This document shows, piece after piece, positions 9,349 to 19,004 of a stretch of DNA of 64,000 nucleotides; the first letter of the stretch is position 1; each line of letters begins with the position of its first letter. Both the position numbers and the translations under genes were made by a program. The stretch comes from Bdellovibrionales bacterium (GTDB lineage: Bacteria > Bdellovibrionota > UBA1018): positions 1 to 64,000 of the forward strand of contig CANCQK010000005.1 in NCBI GenBank assembly GCA_947380295.1. The letters are read 5' to 3'. The notes below the pieces were generated by a model. It saw only the letters and a list, made by a program, of their open reading frames with translations. It ran no database searches and was not told where the DNA came from.

Positions 9349-9431
9349 GCCCAGGTGGTGGAATTGGTAGACACACTCGTTTCAGGGGCGAGCGCGCAAG
9401 CATGAAGGTTCGAGTCCTTTCCTGGGCACCA
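9349..9431 (+). tRNA. tRNA-Leu (anticodon CAG)
   Basis: Class II tRNA of 83 nt. The acceptor arm GCCCAGG (9349-9355) pairs with CCTGGGC (9421-9427). The anticodon loop TTCAGGG between CTCGT and GCGAG gives anticodon CAG (reads CTG, Leu). A short variable arm of the Leu type precedes the T arm with GGTTCGAGTCC. The CCA end is encoded (9429-9431). Confidence 0.94.
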
Positions 9432-9529
9432 ACTATTCCAATCCCTTAAATCATAGCTTATGCCTGCCCCCTAAGACTCCCTATTTCGCTTGGGTTAGGC
9501 GTACTAATTCTAGTAAGATCCCTTTAGAA

Positions 9530-11713
9530 ATGAAAAAAAGAAACTCAAAGAAATCAAAGTCTCCAGCCGCTGGTCCAGGTAAATTCAGAAGCCGCCGAGC
9601 TAAAAAAGAAGAACAGCAAAAGCGCCAAAGTAGTCCTCAACCCAGTGGACAGAAACCTTGGGGGCGTGGGCCTGAGGCTCGTGAGGAGCGATCGGCTAGA
9701 AAAAATCAATTTCCAGGTCAACAGCATCCAGGCCGTGACGATCGAGGACCGCGGGGCGCTCGTCCCAGCGGTCGAGAGGGCCGCCAGGGGGGTGGTGATT
9801 CCCGCTTGGTGAGCTTAAAAGCAACCGTAGACAAAAATCGCAAAGGCTTTGCTTTTTTGATTTTCGAAAATCGCTCGATTCCAGATGCTTTCGTTTCACC
9901 GGAACGATGCGAGGGGCTTTTTCACGGCGATCGAGTTCAGGTTTTGATGAGGCCTCCGAGCTACGTTGTGAAGGTCCAGGTCATCGAACGCCGGATTCGC
10001 GAGGCAGTGGGTCGGTATACCATCCATCCCAGCGGGATGGGCTACGGCGGATGGCTGGTTTACGAAAAGAAAAAAGCGCGTGAAGAGATTTTTATCCCCT
10101 TTATTGCCAAATATCGCCCCAAAAACGAAGACTGGGTTCGGGTTAAGCTTGAATTCCACGAAAGGGGTGAACACGCAGTTACCGGGAGTATACTTGAAAT
10201 CTACGGCCAGGAACTGCCCGCTTCAGCCGATCTGGCGAGAGTGGTAGCGGATTATAATTTAACTGAAAATCACTCTGAGCTAGCGGTTCAAGAGGCGCGA
10301 GAGAAGCGACTCGAAGTTCCCGGCAAAGACCTCGAAGGACGTGAGGATCTCAGAAATCTTCACTTCATCACAATTGACGGAGCGACCGCGAGGGACTTTG
10401 ACGACGCCGTTTTAGTTGAAAAAAAGGGGACGCACTTTGTTCTCTGGGTGGCGATCGCGGATGTTTCCCACTACGTTCAAGAGGGCAGAGAGCTAGACCG
10501 AGAAGCCCGATCACGAGGCACCAGTGTCTACTTTCCGGAGCGGGCATTCCATATGCTCCCGGGTGCGCTGTCGGAAAATCTTTGTAGTCTGAGGCCAAAT
10601 GAGCCGCGATTGGCTCTCGTTTCGCGAATTGAAATGTCCCACACGGGGAAACGACTCAAGACGGACGTGCTCGAAGCAGTGATCGAGAGCAAACGAAGGG
10701 CGACCTACGACCAAATTCAGGAAGAATGGGAAGCTGAGCGAGAAAATCCAAACTGGATTTACCGCCCCCATTTTGAACTCTACGCGGCCTTGAAAGCGGC
10801 GAGATCAGCGCGGGGCTCTATTGATTTTGAGTTTCCCGAGGCAGAAATCTCACTCGAGCCCAATGGCGAAGTGAAATCAATTGAGATCCGCCCAAGAAAA
10901 GACTCTCATCGCCTGATCGAAGAATTTATGATTGCCGCAAATGAAGCGGTCACCGACTGGATGATGGCCCGAAAGTGGCCATTTGTTTATCGAATCCATG
11001 AGGAGCCCTCAGTTCAGTCCTTGGAGAATTTTCAAGCGCTGGCGGCTACTGTGGGATTTCAGGTTTCGTTGGAAAAAGCTCGTTCGCCGAAGGTCCTAGC
11101 CGATATAGTACGAAAACTGGAAGGACATGCCGCTCAAACTCTTTTAAGCATGTCCTTGCTTAGATCAATGAAGCAGGCTGTTTATAGTTCAACTCACGGG
11201 ATGCATTTTGGATTGGCTTCGGAGGGATACACCCATTTTACGAGTCCTATTCGTCGATATCCCGACCTTGTTGTTCATCGCCTGTTGCGGATGGCACTGA
11301 GAGCCGAGAAGGCGGGTCATAAGCTTAAGCCTCAAGTCAGAGACCAGCTAGAGAAGGATCTCACCGAAATCTGCGAGCATTGTAGTTATCGAGAGCGCTT
11401 AGCTGCAGATGCCGAACGTGATGCAATCAAGCTCAAACAGGTTCGAGTGATGCTCAAGCATGTTGGGGAAGAGTTTGAAGGTAAAGTGGTTGGAATGGTG
11501 AATTCCGGTCTTTTCATTCAAATTCCACAACCCTACGTCGAAGGCATGATCAATGTCGAAAATATGACGGACGATTTGTATGAGTTTCATGAAAATCGGA
11601 TGGTTTTTCAGGGTCGAAGGAGCCGTAAGTCTTACAAAATTGGAGATTCTGTAAAAATTAAGGTAGTCCGGGCTGATTTAGAGCGCAGGCAAATCGATTT
11701 TATCATGTTATAA
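9530..11713 (+). CDS. rnr: Ribonuclease R (3'-5' exoribonuclease, RNB family)
   Basis: Processive 3'-5' exoribonuclease that degrades structured RNA, 727 residues. An unusual N-terminal tail of about 85 residues rich in Lys, Arg, Gly and Gln precedes the cold-shock domains. The catalytic RNB domain has ITIDGATARDFDDAV near residues 281-294, with the metal-binding aspartates, and later HFTSPIRRYPDLVVHR, the conserved RNB C-terminal motif. An S1 domain lies at about 650-725 (EEFEGKVVGMVNSGLFIQ). The ATG at 9530 has little Shine-Dalgarno complementarity. It lies 25 bases before the UbiB-type gene, so the two are probably co-transcribed. Confidence 0.94.
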   Translation: MKKRNSKKSKSPAAGPGKFRSRRAKKEEQQKRQSSPQPSGQKPWGRGPEAREERSARKNQFPGQQHPGRDDRGPRGARPSGREGRQGGGDSRLVSLKATVDKNRKGFAFLIFENRSIPDAFVSPERCEGLFHGDRVQVLMRPPSYVVKVQVIERRIREAVGRYTIHPSGMGYGGWLVYEKKKAREEIFIPFIAKYRPKNEDWVRVKLEFHERGEHAVTGSILEIYGQELPASADLARVVADYNLTENHSELAVQEAREKRLEVPGKDLEGREDLRNLHFITIDGATARDFDDAVLVEKKGTHFVLWVAIADVSHYVQEGRELDREARSRGTSVYFPERAFHMLPGALSENLCSLRPNEPRLALVSRIEMSHTGKRLKTDVLEAVIESKRRATYDQIQEEWEAERENPNWIYRPHFELYAALKAARSARGSIDFEFPEAEISLEPNGEVKSIEIRPRKDSHRLIEEFMIAANEAVTDWMMARKWPFVYRIHEEPSVQSLENFQALAATVGFQVSLEKARSPKVLADIVRKLEGHAAQTLLSMSLLRSMKQAVYSSTHGMHFGLASEGYTHFTSPIRRYPDLVVHRLLRMALRAEKAGHKLKPQVRDQLEKDLTEICEHCSYRERLAADAERDAIKLKQVRVMLKHVGEEFEGKVVGMVNSGLFIQIPQPYVEGMINVENMTDDLYEFHENRMVFQGRRSRKSYKIGDSVKIKVVRADLERRQIDFIML

Positions 11714-11738
11714 TTGAAAAAAGCTGAGGACTTCTTAA

Positions 11739-13415
11739 ATGAAATGGATCAGGACTGGTCGACAACTTGGCCAGGCGGTCAAAAATGTTCAAAGACTCCG
11801 CCAAATCATTGCTGTTTTTGCAAGGCATGGGTTTGGTGATCTCGTCGATCGGATGGATCTTGGGAAGTTTTTGCCGGGTCGACTCGGCGCTTTGGCTGAG
11901 GCTCAGTCAGAGAAGACGACTCCTGAGCGACTCCGACTTGCATTTGAAGAGCTCGGGCCCACGTTCGTAAAGTTTGGCCAACTTCTTTCGACTCGATCCG
12001 ATCTGTTACCCGAGGCTTTCATTGATGAGTTCACCCGACTCCAAGATCATGTACAGCCTCTTCCCTTTGAAGTAGTTAAAAAGGTAGTAGAGGGCGAGCT
12101 CAATCAAAAAGTAGAGACCGCTTTTTCTGAATTTTCGCCTACTCCTTTAGCTGCCGCAAGCATTGGTCAGGTTCATGAGGCTCGTCTTCTGAGTGGTGAA
12201 AGGGTCGTTGTTAAAGTTCAACGGCCTGAGATTGAAAAGATGATCGAAACAGACGTTTCTTTACTCGTCTTTCTGTCTGGATTGCTGGAAAAGTATGTCC
12301 CAGAAACTCGAATGATTGGGCCAACGACCATAGTCGAAGAGTTTTTTAAGACTTTGGCGTACGAGCTCGACTTCGTGGTCGAAGCGAATAACATCAAAAA
12401 GATCGCAGAGAACACTCAAGGTATCCCTGAAGTGGTTCTCCCTAAGGTCTATAAGGCGCTGAGCACTCACAAAATTTTAACGCTTGAGAAGTTTGAGGGC
12501 ATTCGGGTGAATGACCTCAAGTCTTTGGATCAAGCCGGGATTGATCGCAAAAAAATTGTCGATCTCGGCGCGAGAACGTTTTTTAAATGGGTCATGATCG
12601 ATGGCTTGTTCCACGGAGATCTTCACGGGGGGAATTTGTTTATTCTTCCAGGTAATCGACTTGGAATCATTGATTTTGGTATTGTAGGCAGACTCTCCCA
12701 GAGGTCAAGAGACCAGCTTGCTAATATGGTTATGGCACTGCTCACTGAAGACTATGAGAATCTCTGCTATGAATATGCAGAATTAGGTGCGGCAGAAGCC
12801 TCAATTGATTTTGAAGGATTCCAGCGCGAGGTTCGAAATGCCCTGTCGCCCTATATGGGCTTGTCTCTCTCGGAGATGAATATTGGTCGGATCTTAATTG
12901 AATCAACTAAAATTGCAGCTCGATTTAACATCAAGGTTCCCGGGGATTGGATGATCGTTTTTAAGGCGATCCTGACGATTGAAGGGATGGGGCGCGTTCT
13001 TGATCCAGAATTTGATCTGCTCACGATTGGGCAAGATCTAGTTAAAGACCTGGCAAAAAATCAATATTCAGTTCAGCGGATTTCAAAAGATTTGGTTTGG
13101 CTTCTGCGGGATGTCTCGAGTTTGATGAAGATCCTGCCTCGTCAGATTCGACTCATGTTTAGGAAGTTCAATAGCAATAATTTCGCGTTTGAGATTAAGA
13201 TCCCAGAGATTCAACTCATTCGAACCCAGCTTGATCTAAACGGTAAGCGTCTGGCCTTGGGAGTGATGGCGGCCGGTTTTTTTGTTGCTGCTAGCATTTC
13301 TCAACTAGCACCAGCCGGTAGTCTCCTTCTCGGCTACCCGCTCTTTTCAGTGGTCTATAATATAGCGGGATTCACCCTAACTTTTGCGGTGTTACTCTCT
13401 TTTTTGAGAAAATAA
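11739..13415 (+). CDS. ubiB: UbiB/AarF/ABC1-family atypical kinase
   Basis: ABC1/ADCK/UbiB family protein of 558 residues, the usual length for UbiB. It carries the family KxGQ motif in FVKFGQLLSTRSDLLP near residues 76-92, the A-rich loop AAASIGQVHEA, the VVVKVQRP lysine, the catalytic-loop-like GLFHGDLHGGNL near 290-300, and IIDFGIVGRL for the metal-binding DFG. The C-terminus has two hydrophobic helices (about 500-555), as in UbiB and yeast Coq8, which anchor it in the membrane. Members support ubiquinone or other isoprenoid-lipid metabolism, likely as ATPases. Start ATG with GAGGA upstream, just after rnr. Confidence 0.88.
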   Translation: MKWIRTGRQLGQAVKNVQRLRQIIAVFARHGFGDLVDRMDLGKFLPGRLGALAEAQSEKTTPERLRLAFEELGPTFVKFGQLLSTRSDLLPEAFIDEFTRLQDHVQPLPFEVVKKVVEGELNQKVETAFSEFSPTPLAAASIGQVHEARLLSGERVVVKVQRPEIEKMIETDVSLLVFLSGLLEKYVPETRMIGPTTIVEEFFKTLAYELDFVVEANNIKKIAENTQGIPEVVLPKVYKALSTHKILTLEKFEGIRVNDLKSLDQAGIDRKKIVDLGARTFFKWVMIDGLFHGDLHGGNLFILPGNRLGIIDFGIVGRLSQRSRDQLANMVMALLTEDYENLCYEYAELGAAEASIDFEGFQREVRNALSPYMGLSLSEMNIGRILIESTKIAARFNIKVPGDWMIVFKAILTIEGMGRVLDPEFDLLTIGQDLVKDLAKNQYSVQRISKDLVWLLRDVSSLMKILPRQIRLMFRKFNSNNFAFEIKIPEIQLIRTQLDLNGKRLALGVMAAGFFVAASISQLAPAGSLLLGYPLFSVVYNIAGFTLTFAVLLSFLRK

Positions 13416-13555
13416 AAAGTCACTGTAATTTTATAAATTTTTAAATTCATGCCGTTTGTTCGTGCATTATTCCAGAAAGACTGTTGCGTTTTGAGAGACG
13501 TCTTCGGTAGGGTGCGAGAGACATAGCTCATGTCAACCTTGAGGGGGAGTGTTTT

Positions 13556-14263
13556 TTGCGAACTTTAAAATTTAAGACTCTATTGATTCAACTATCAATC
13601 ATTGGATATGCAGCTTTCATTGGGGGCTGGACTCAGAAAACTTTCGCGGATTCTGCATTCAATTCTATCGGACAAGAGGGCAGGATGGGCGCGGGACGAT
13701 GTGAGGCTGCTAGCCCTGATCACGTCTGTTTGGCATTGAAATACAGCGTTTACCGAGACCACTTGGGCGAGCCTGTGGTGAGTCAGGCAGAGGCATTTCA
13801 AAATGTGAGAGAAGTGGATCAGGTTTGGAGTCAGTGCAAGATTGGCTTTGAGATTGAGAGCTTTGTTCAGGTCGACCCTAGCGAGGATCAGCTCAATTAT
13901 AGACCTGCCGATACCGGCGAGTTAGACATCATTCGACGGCGCTTAGAGGATCCGGAACATCTCTTGGTCGTTACGACAGGTACCTGGAATCGAGCTGGAA
14001 CTTTGGGAAGGTCTCCCGCAAATGCTTGGACTTCTATGCCAGGAGAAAATCTCTACGGCGCAATTCTTGAAAAGCCAGTGGGTCGATTCGGAAATATCAT
14101 TGCTCATGAATTGGGTCACTATCTCAATTTGGACCATGTCAATGATGCTCAGTCTCTCATGAATCCCGTCATCTACGATAATTCAACCAGTCTTTCGCGA
14201 GAGCAGTGTGAAAATGCGCGCTATGCGGTTCGAACTTATTGGCAGAAAATGATTAGGAATTGA
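13556..14263 (+). CDS. Secreted matrixin-like zinc metallopeptidase
   Basis: Protein of 235 residues with an N-terminal hydrophobic segment (about residues 8-30) that looks like a Sec signal peptide. The zinc motif H184-E-L-G-H188-Y-L-N-L-D-H194 fits HExxHxxxxxH, with Asn where metzincins normally have Gly. A methionine (SLMNPV) follows about 10 residues later, consistent with a Met-turn. Four cysteines are present, possibly forming disulfides outside the cytoplasm. The start is TTG at 13556, supported by GAGGGGGAG at 13541-13549. It ends overlapping a possible TTG start of the next gene. Substrate unknown; a periplasmic or secreted peptidase is the best guess. Confidence 0.75.
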   Translation: MRTLKFKTLLIQLSIIGYAAFIGGWTQKTFADSAFNSIGQEGRMGAGRCEAASPDHVCLALKYSVYRDHLGEPVVSQAEAFQNVREVDQVWSQCKIGFEIESFVQVDPSEDQLNYRPADTGELDIIRRRLEDPEHLLVVTTGTWNRAGTLGRSPANAWTSMPGENLYGAILEKPVGRFGNIIAHELGHYLNLDHVNDAQSLMNPVIYDNSTSLSREQCENARYAVRTYWQKMIRN

Positions 14264-14289
14264 AAAATCTTCGTGCTAATCAAGGGGTT

Positions 14290-15909
14290 ATGTACGCGAT
14301 CGAACGTCCCGTGAACGAGTCAGTTCTTTCTTATTCGCCCCGCTCTGCTGAGAGAGAGATTCTAAAAAAGCGTCTCGAAACGATGGCTGGTGAGAAAATT
14401 GAGATTCCCTGTGTGATTGACGGGAAAGAGGTACGAACGAGTTCGAAAAAGAATGTCGTCATGCCTCATGATCATCGGCATATTTTGGGGACGTATCATG
14501 TCGCAGGCGGAGGCGAGCTTAAAAAGGCATTCGATGCAGCTCGCAAGACAAAATCCGAATGGGAATCATTGGGATGGCAGGATCGCGCCGCTATTTTTCT
14601 GAAGGCGGCAGAGCTGCTCTCGGGTCCGTGGCGTGCAACGCTGAATGCCGCGACTATGCTTGGACAGTCTAAGAGCGTATACCAGGCAGAGATTGATGCT
14701 GCTTGTGAGATGGCGGATTTCTTTCGATTTAATGCCTATTTTTATCAAGAATTGATGAAGCAGCAGCCAGTTTCGACCTCAGCGGTTTGGAACCAATTGG
14801 AAAGTCGACCCCTCGAGGGCGTCGTCGTTGCGATCACCCCTTTTAACTTCACAGCGATTGCGGGAAATCTCCCCGCTGCACCGGCTTTGATGGGGAACAC
14901 CGTGGTGTGGAAGCCCTCTGACACTCAGATGCTCTCTGCTCACTATACGATGAAACTTCTTATGGAGGCTGGTTTGCCTCCGGGAGTAATTAATCTCGTT
15001 TCCGCCGAAGCACCTGAGTTCGGAAGTCTCGCTCTCTCTCAGCGAGATCTTGCGGGCATTCATTTTACAGGATCAACGGCTACGTTCAGGACACTCTGGA
15101 AGGCCGTGGGTGAAAATATTGGTAATTATGCCACCTATCCTCGATTGGTCGGTGAGACCGGAGGTAAGGGATTTGTTTTCGTAGATCCTACGGCTGATGT
15201 TGATGTGACCGTCGCTGCTCTGATTCGAGGAGCCTTTGAGTATCAGGGGCAAAAGTGTTCTGCCGCTTCACGTGCTTACATCCCCAAAAGTCTGTGGAAA
15301 CAAATTCGCGAACGCCTGCTGGCCGAAGTCAAAACGATCCGAATGGGAGATGTTCGGGAGTTGAGCAACTTCGTTAACGCGGTCATTGATGAACGGGCCT
15401 TTAATAAGATTTCCGGTTATATTGATGCTGCCAAGAATTCATCCGATGCGGAGATCATCTGCGGTGGTGGAGTGAGTCGCGAAGTTGGGTACTTCATTGA
15501 GCCCACCATCATTCTTACGACCCAACCGAACTTTAAGACCATGGTGGAGGAAATTTTTGGCCCTGTCCTGACGATCTACGTCTACGACGATGCCAAATTA
15601 GAGGAGACTCTCACGGTCTGCGATCAGGCCTCTCCCTATTCTCTGACTGGGGCAGTGATTGCTCAGGATCGAAGAGCAGTCGCATCGATCCTCAGGCGGC
15701 TAAGATACACCGCAGGCAACTTTTATATTAATGATAAGCCCACGGGTGCAGTTGTTGGCCAGCAGCCCTTTGGTGGCGGACGAGCTTCGGGAACTAACGA
15801 TAAAGCCGGTAGTGCTTTGAATTTAACTCGCTGGCTGTCCCCCCGAGCCCTCAAGGAAACCTTTAATCCTGTGAAGGACTATCGGTACCCTTTTCTAGCT
15901 CGGGAGTGA
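14290..15909 (+). CDS. pruA: L-glutamate gamma-semialdehyde dehydrogenase (P5C dehydrogenase)
   Basis: NAD-dependent aldehyde dehydrogenase converting P5C/glutamate semialdehyde to glutamate, the second step of proline breakdown. The catalytic cysteine is in YQGQKCSAASR near residue 323. LVGETGGKGFVFVDP carries the family Glu/NAD motif, and the C-terminal GGGRASGTNDKAGS is typical of the single-domain eukaryotic-like P5CDH. At about 539 residues it matches this type and not the bifunctional PutA. No proline dehydrogenase is adjacent. The frame is open to TTG 14260, which overlaps the peptidase stop; I prefer ATG 14290 because NESVLSYSPRSAER is the usual beginning, though its spacing from AAGGGG is short. 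Confidence 0.9.
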   Translation: MYAIERPVNESVLSYSPRSAEREILKKRLETMAGEKIEIPCVIDGKEVRTSSKKNVVMPHDHRHILGTYHVAGGGELKKAFDAARKTKSEWESLGWQDRAAIFLKAAELLSGPWRATLNAATMLGQSKSVYQAEIDAACEMADFFRFNAYFYQELMKQQPVSTSAVWNQLESRPLEGVVVAITPFNFTAIAGNLPAAPALMGNTVVWKPSDTQMLSAHYTMKLLMEAGLPPGVINLVSAEAPEFGSLALSQRDLAGIHFTGSTATFRTLWKAVGENIGNYATYPRLVGETGGKGFVFVDPTADVDVTVAALIRGAFEYQGQKCSAASRAYIPKSLWKQIRERLLAEVKTIRMGDVRELSNFVNAVIDERAFNKISGYIDAAKNSSDAEIICGGGVSREVGYFIEPTIILTTQPNFKTMVEEIFGPVLTIYVYDDAKLEETLTVCDQASPYSLTGAVIAQDRRAVASILRRLRYTAGNFYINDKPTGAVVGQQPFGGGRASGTNDKAGSALNLTRWLSPRALKETFNPVKDYRYPFLARE

Positions 15910-15924
15910 TGCACTTAATCTAGA

Positions 15925-16986
15925 CTAATCTCGGATAATTGCCTTACCGTGACTGGCAGTGGTCCAAGCAGCGAGCTTGTAAAGGAGTCTCGCCCCTACG
16001 TTTGCGTCCCATTCGTCATTTGGGTTGTCTAGGTTGGGCGCAACCTCGTTTAGATCAAATCCAATGATCTTCTTGCCAGCACGCACTAAGGCGCCGATGA
16101 GATAATTGGCCTCTTGAAAGTCTAGACCACCTGGCACAGGAGTGCCGGTGTGCGGGCAGAATCGCGGGTCGAGGCCATCGATGTCGAACGAGATCCAAAT
16201 TTCCGAAGGAAGGGTCTGAATGATTTCTTCACAGAGCTTTGCCCAGTGAACGCCCTGCATTTTCTTGTTCTGCAAATAACGGTCGGTAAAGAGGCTGACA
16301 CGGTCTTTTTGTGCGGCGCAGTAATTAAACTCTTCCTCGCAGAAATCGCGAATGCCGACTTGAACCAATTTCTTAACCTGCGGGATGTGTTCGAGGGTGT
16401 TGTACATAATGGACGCGTGAGACCAGGTGAACCCTTCGTAGGCATTACGAGTGTCTGAATGAGCGTCGAAATGAAGAATCCCAAAGGAAGGGTGTTTTTC
16501 TGCAATCGCTCGAAAGGCGCCGAAAGGTACCGAGTGATCACCGCCTACGATGGCTAGGATTTTCCCTGAGTTGAGAACCTCGGACGACTGCTTGTACACA
16601 AAATCATTCAGCTTTTCGCTGAGTTCATTGACCTTTGCGAGCGCAGACCGGAGCTCCGGGTGCGCCTCGAGATTGCCTCCGACTTCAATAATTTTCTGAG
16701 CTTCGGTCTTGCCCTCCTCGCTCCAGCTCGCGACCTCAGGACTCTCAGGGCGCATATAAAGGCCAGCTTCGTAAGGGCGCAAAACATCTGAGTCAAAAAG
16801 ATCAACCTGCTTACTGCTTTCAAAAATCGCACGCGGGCCGTGTGAGGTCCCACCCCCATAGGAAGTCGTTGCTTCCCAAGGAACCGGAACGAAAACAATG
16901 GATGCGTCCTTCTCCTCAAACGGAAGTCCAAAAATACCGGAGTCGGCCTGCGACGCTGCATTGGGGTCAAAGTGATCTATGCTCAT
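15925..16986 (-). CDS. Arginase/agmatinase-family ureohydrolase
   Basis: Binuclear-manganese ureohydrolase of 353 residues. Metal-ligand motifs are all present: VGGDHSVP, HFDAHSDTRNAYEG and SFDIDGLDPRFCPHTGTP, followed by VPGGL. The family includes agmatinase (agmatine to putrescine), arginase and formimidoylglutamase. The exact substrate cannot be decided from motifs. Agmatinase would feed the putrescine genes at 58-64 kb and formimidoylglutamase would fit hutH/hutI at 54-56 kb, but both lie far away. It is convergent with pruA (15 bases between) and appears to be transcribed alone. Confidence 0.85.
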   Translation of the reverse strand: MSIDHFDPNAASQADSGIFGLPFEEKDASIVFVPVPWEATTSYGGGTSHGPRAIFESSKQVDLFDSDVLRPYEAGLYMRPESPEVASWSEEGKTEAQKIIEVGGNLEAHPELRSALAKVNELSEKLNDFVYKQSSEVLNSGKILAIVGGDHSVPFGAFRAIAEKHPSFGILHFDAHSDTRNAYEGFTWSHASIMYNTLEHIPQVKKLVQVGIRDFCEEEFNYCAAQKDRVSLFTDRYLQNKKMQGVHWAKLCEEIIQTLPSEIWISFDIDGLDPRFCPHTGTPVPGGLDFQEANYLIGALVRAGKKIIGFDLNEVAPNLDNPNDEWDANVGARLLYKLAAWTTASHGKAIIRD

Positions 16987-17067
16987 AGGCGCCCAATTTG
17001 AATGAAGGGGGCGAGAAAGTCAAGGTACCGGTAGAGACAGCGAAGACGGGGGTGTTGTAACTGTGAG

Positions 17068-18363
17068 CTAAGTTTTACGGCCGTTAAGAAGCTTAATGGA
17101 GAGCCACGCATAGGTTAGCAAAGATGCGCTAATAAATACAGTTTGTGATGAAGTGTACTGATGGGTGATCAAAAATGGACGGACTAGAACACTAAATTCA
17201 GGGAGGTACCAACAGAAGGACTCCAGGAGGTAGTTATTTCCGAAGCAAACCTCGAGGCCTTCCTGGTCAAAAATAGAACCAGAAATTCCGACCCAAAATG
17301 CGCAAGTCAGGAGGCCGAGTGGTAGTAGCTTGCCCAGTGTACCCTTGGTATTGCCATTAAAGCTACTGGGTTCCCAGCAAAGTGCCAGTCCAAGCGAAGC
17401 GGGTATAGAGGCAAATAAAAAAAATCTCGGACCCCAAAACCAACCACCGTACCAGCTCCACCATTTCGAGTAGACTAAAACAAGCCCTATTAGGGACAAA
17501 ATCCAGGTCTCCCAAAGGGATACAAGTTTTGGAAAGTTGGCCCGCAGATTACCCGATGTGACAAATAGACTAGGGGCGAAAAATACAAGACCTTTGCCAA
17601 ATGACAACAGGATCGAAAAAAGGCCGAGAATGAAGGGGTAACTAAATCCCGGCTCGCCCGAAAATGGAAGTAAAGTCTTGGATCCATGGTCGGCTGTGTA
17701 TCCTGAGCTAAAGGGAGAGCCCCTTCTTATTTGACTTTCTAAGAGGATCAGGCAACCTGCAGCTGAGGCAATCGTAATGAACCAGAGGCTTCTTTTTTTG
17801 ATAAAATTGTAAACTCCAATCAAGAAAAGCCCTAAGGCTGAAGCGGGGGTATTGACCACGCTAATTATAGTAGCAAAGGCAGCGATTTTTTTATGTTTTC
17901 CAAAGATTAGTGTGGCTGTACCGATAGCAAACAGGATGGACGTAAAAACTTCGCCATAGAACTCTTGCACATGCTTTCCGAACATCGAGCCATAAATTAA
18001 AATTATAGCGAAAGTTCGCCCAAGACTCGGACTGACTAGCTCAGAAAGAATACGCGACAAAAAAAATATCCCGAGAACCAATAAAATAAGATTAAAGCGC
18101 ATACAGCAAAAGCCAGAATCGCCAAAAAACCTACCGATATACCACAGGGGGGAGGCAAATATAGGTCCCATAATGGAATACTTACTGTCATCTAGATTTC
18201 CGTTATTGAGTAGATTTGACAGCGTCTCAAACCTTGTGAGCCCATCCCCAATGGGTTGTCGATCCCAGGTTAGAAGCAGATGTGCAAATAATCCAAAAAA
18301 AATAAGCAGATATTCAAAAAAAATAGAGTATTTAAATTTCTTAAAATATAAGTAGTTTTTCAT
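17068..18363 (-). CDS. Polytopic membrane protein, GT-C/ArnT-like glycosyltransferase
   Basis: Integral membrane protein of 431 residues with roughly ten hydrophobic helices. The first extracytoplasmic loop holds RQPIGDGLTRF, where the early aspartate resembles the catalytic Asp of GT-C glycosyltransferases. KWWSWYGGWFWGPRFF is a motif common in bacterial PMT/ArnT-like proteins. It would use a lipid-linked sugar at the outer face of the inner membrane. Its ATG overlaps the stop of a truncated upstream relative in an ATGA arrangement. The DNA is visibly richer in A and T than the flanking housekeeping genes, which suggests a variable surface-glycan locus. Acceptor unknown. Confidence 0.6.
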   Translation of the reverse strand: MKNYLYFKKFKYSIFFEYLLIFFGLFAHLLLTWDRQPIGDGLTRFETLSNLLNNGNLDDSKYSIMGPIFASPLWYIGRFFGDSGFCCMRFNLILLVLGIFFLSRILSELVSPSLGRTFAIILIYGSMFGKHVQEFYGEVFTSILFAIGTATLIFGKHKKIAAFATIISVVNTPASALGLFLIGVYNFIKKRSLWFITIASAAGCLILLESQIRRGSPFSSGYTADHGSKTLLPFSGEPGFSYPFILGLFSILLSFGKGLVFFAPSLFVTSGNLRANFPKLVSLWETWILSLIGLVLVYSKWWSWYGGWFWGPRFFLFASIPASLGLALCWEPSSFNGNTKGTLGKLLPLGLLTCAFWVGISGSIFDQEGLEVCFGNNYLLESFCWYLPEFSVLVRPFLITHQYTSSQTVFISASLLTYAWLSIKLLNGRKT

Positions 18364-19004
18364 TTTTTGCTATCAAAAATCGGATTATTGAACTGCATGG
18401 TGCAGTTTTTAAATCCGATCGGGACAACCTGGTATTGATTAAGGCTACCTCTGCTTGGGAAATTAGGAATTTGAGATAATTGCTGAATAATTTGAAGTTT
18501 TCGAGTGACTTCTATGCAGTCGTTGCTATTCGTAGGGAAATAACCCGGCGGATAGTTTCCCGAGTAACCATTAATTACAGGTAGCCCCAAGTCATGCGCC
18601 GCCCACATAGCATCTATTTCGCAGGGATCGAAAGGGCTAGCCGGCGAGTTCAAAGCTGGCCTTGGACGAGGAGCAAAGTAAAGTACAGCATTCTTCGGAA
18701 GATTGCTCGGCACTTGGGCTACTAGCTCCGATCTGCGATTGACCCACTCTGTTTTCGGTGTGGTGACAATCGTGTGGGCAGAGCATTCGAGTATTAGTAA
18801 AAGCGTGAGAACTCTCGCCAATGCCTGAGAACTTGATGACCTCTGATTCAGTCCAAGCGCAATTCCTATTCCGGAAAAAAGGGCAGGAATTAAGCCTATA
18901 AAAAGTTGGTGCTCCCACCGAAATGGAATATTGGCAAAAATATCAGATTGAGATGCCCAAAGCCAGGAAAGATCTGCAAGGAGGTAGTTGATTTGACTTG
19001 TTTT
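18360..19004 (-). pseudogene. 5'-truncated membrane glycosyltransferase-like gene
   Basis: Reading back from the stop at 18360-18362, the frame stays open to a TAA at 19005-19007 but has no usable ATG; the longest start is a TTG at 18819-18821. The full open stretch (~214 residues) contains two membrane helices (LFIGLIPALFSGIGIALGL; LARVLTLLLILECSA) and a C-terminal domain with MWAAHDLGLPVINGYSGNYP. That resembles the extracytoplasmic C-terminal domain of large polytopic glycosyltransferases. The expected eight or more N-terminal helices are missing. A 5'-truncated remnant is the best reading; a shorter TTG-initiated protein is the alternative. Confidence 0.6.

Noticed and set aside
16122..16541. 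A 139-codon minus-strand frame within the ureohydrolase gene
   Set aside because: It lies wholly inside a conserved gene in another frame and has no recognisable domain.
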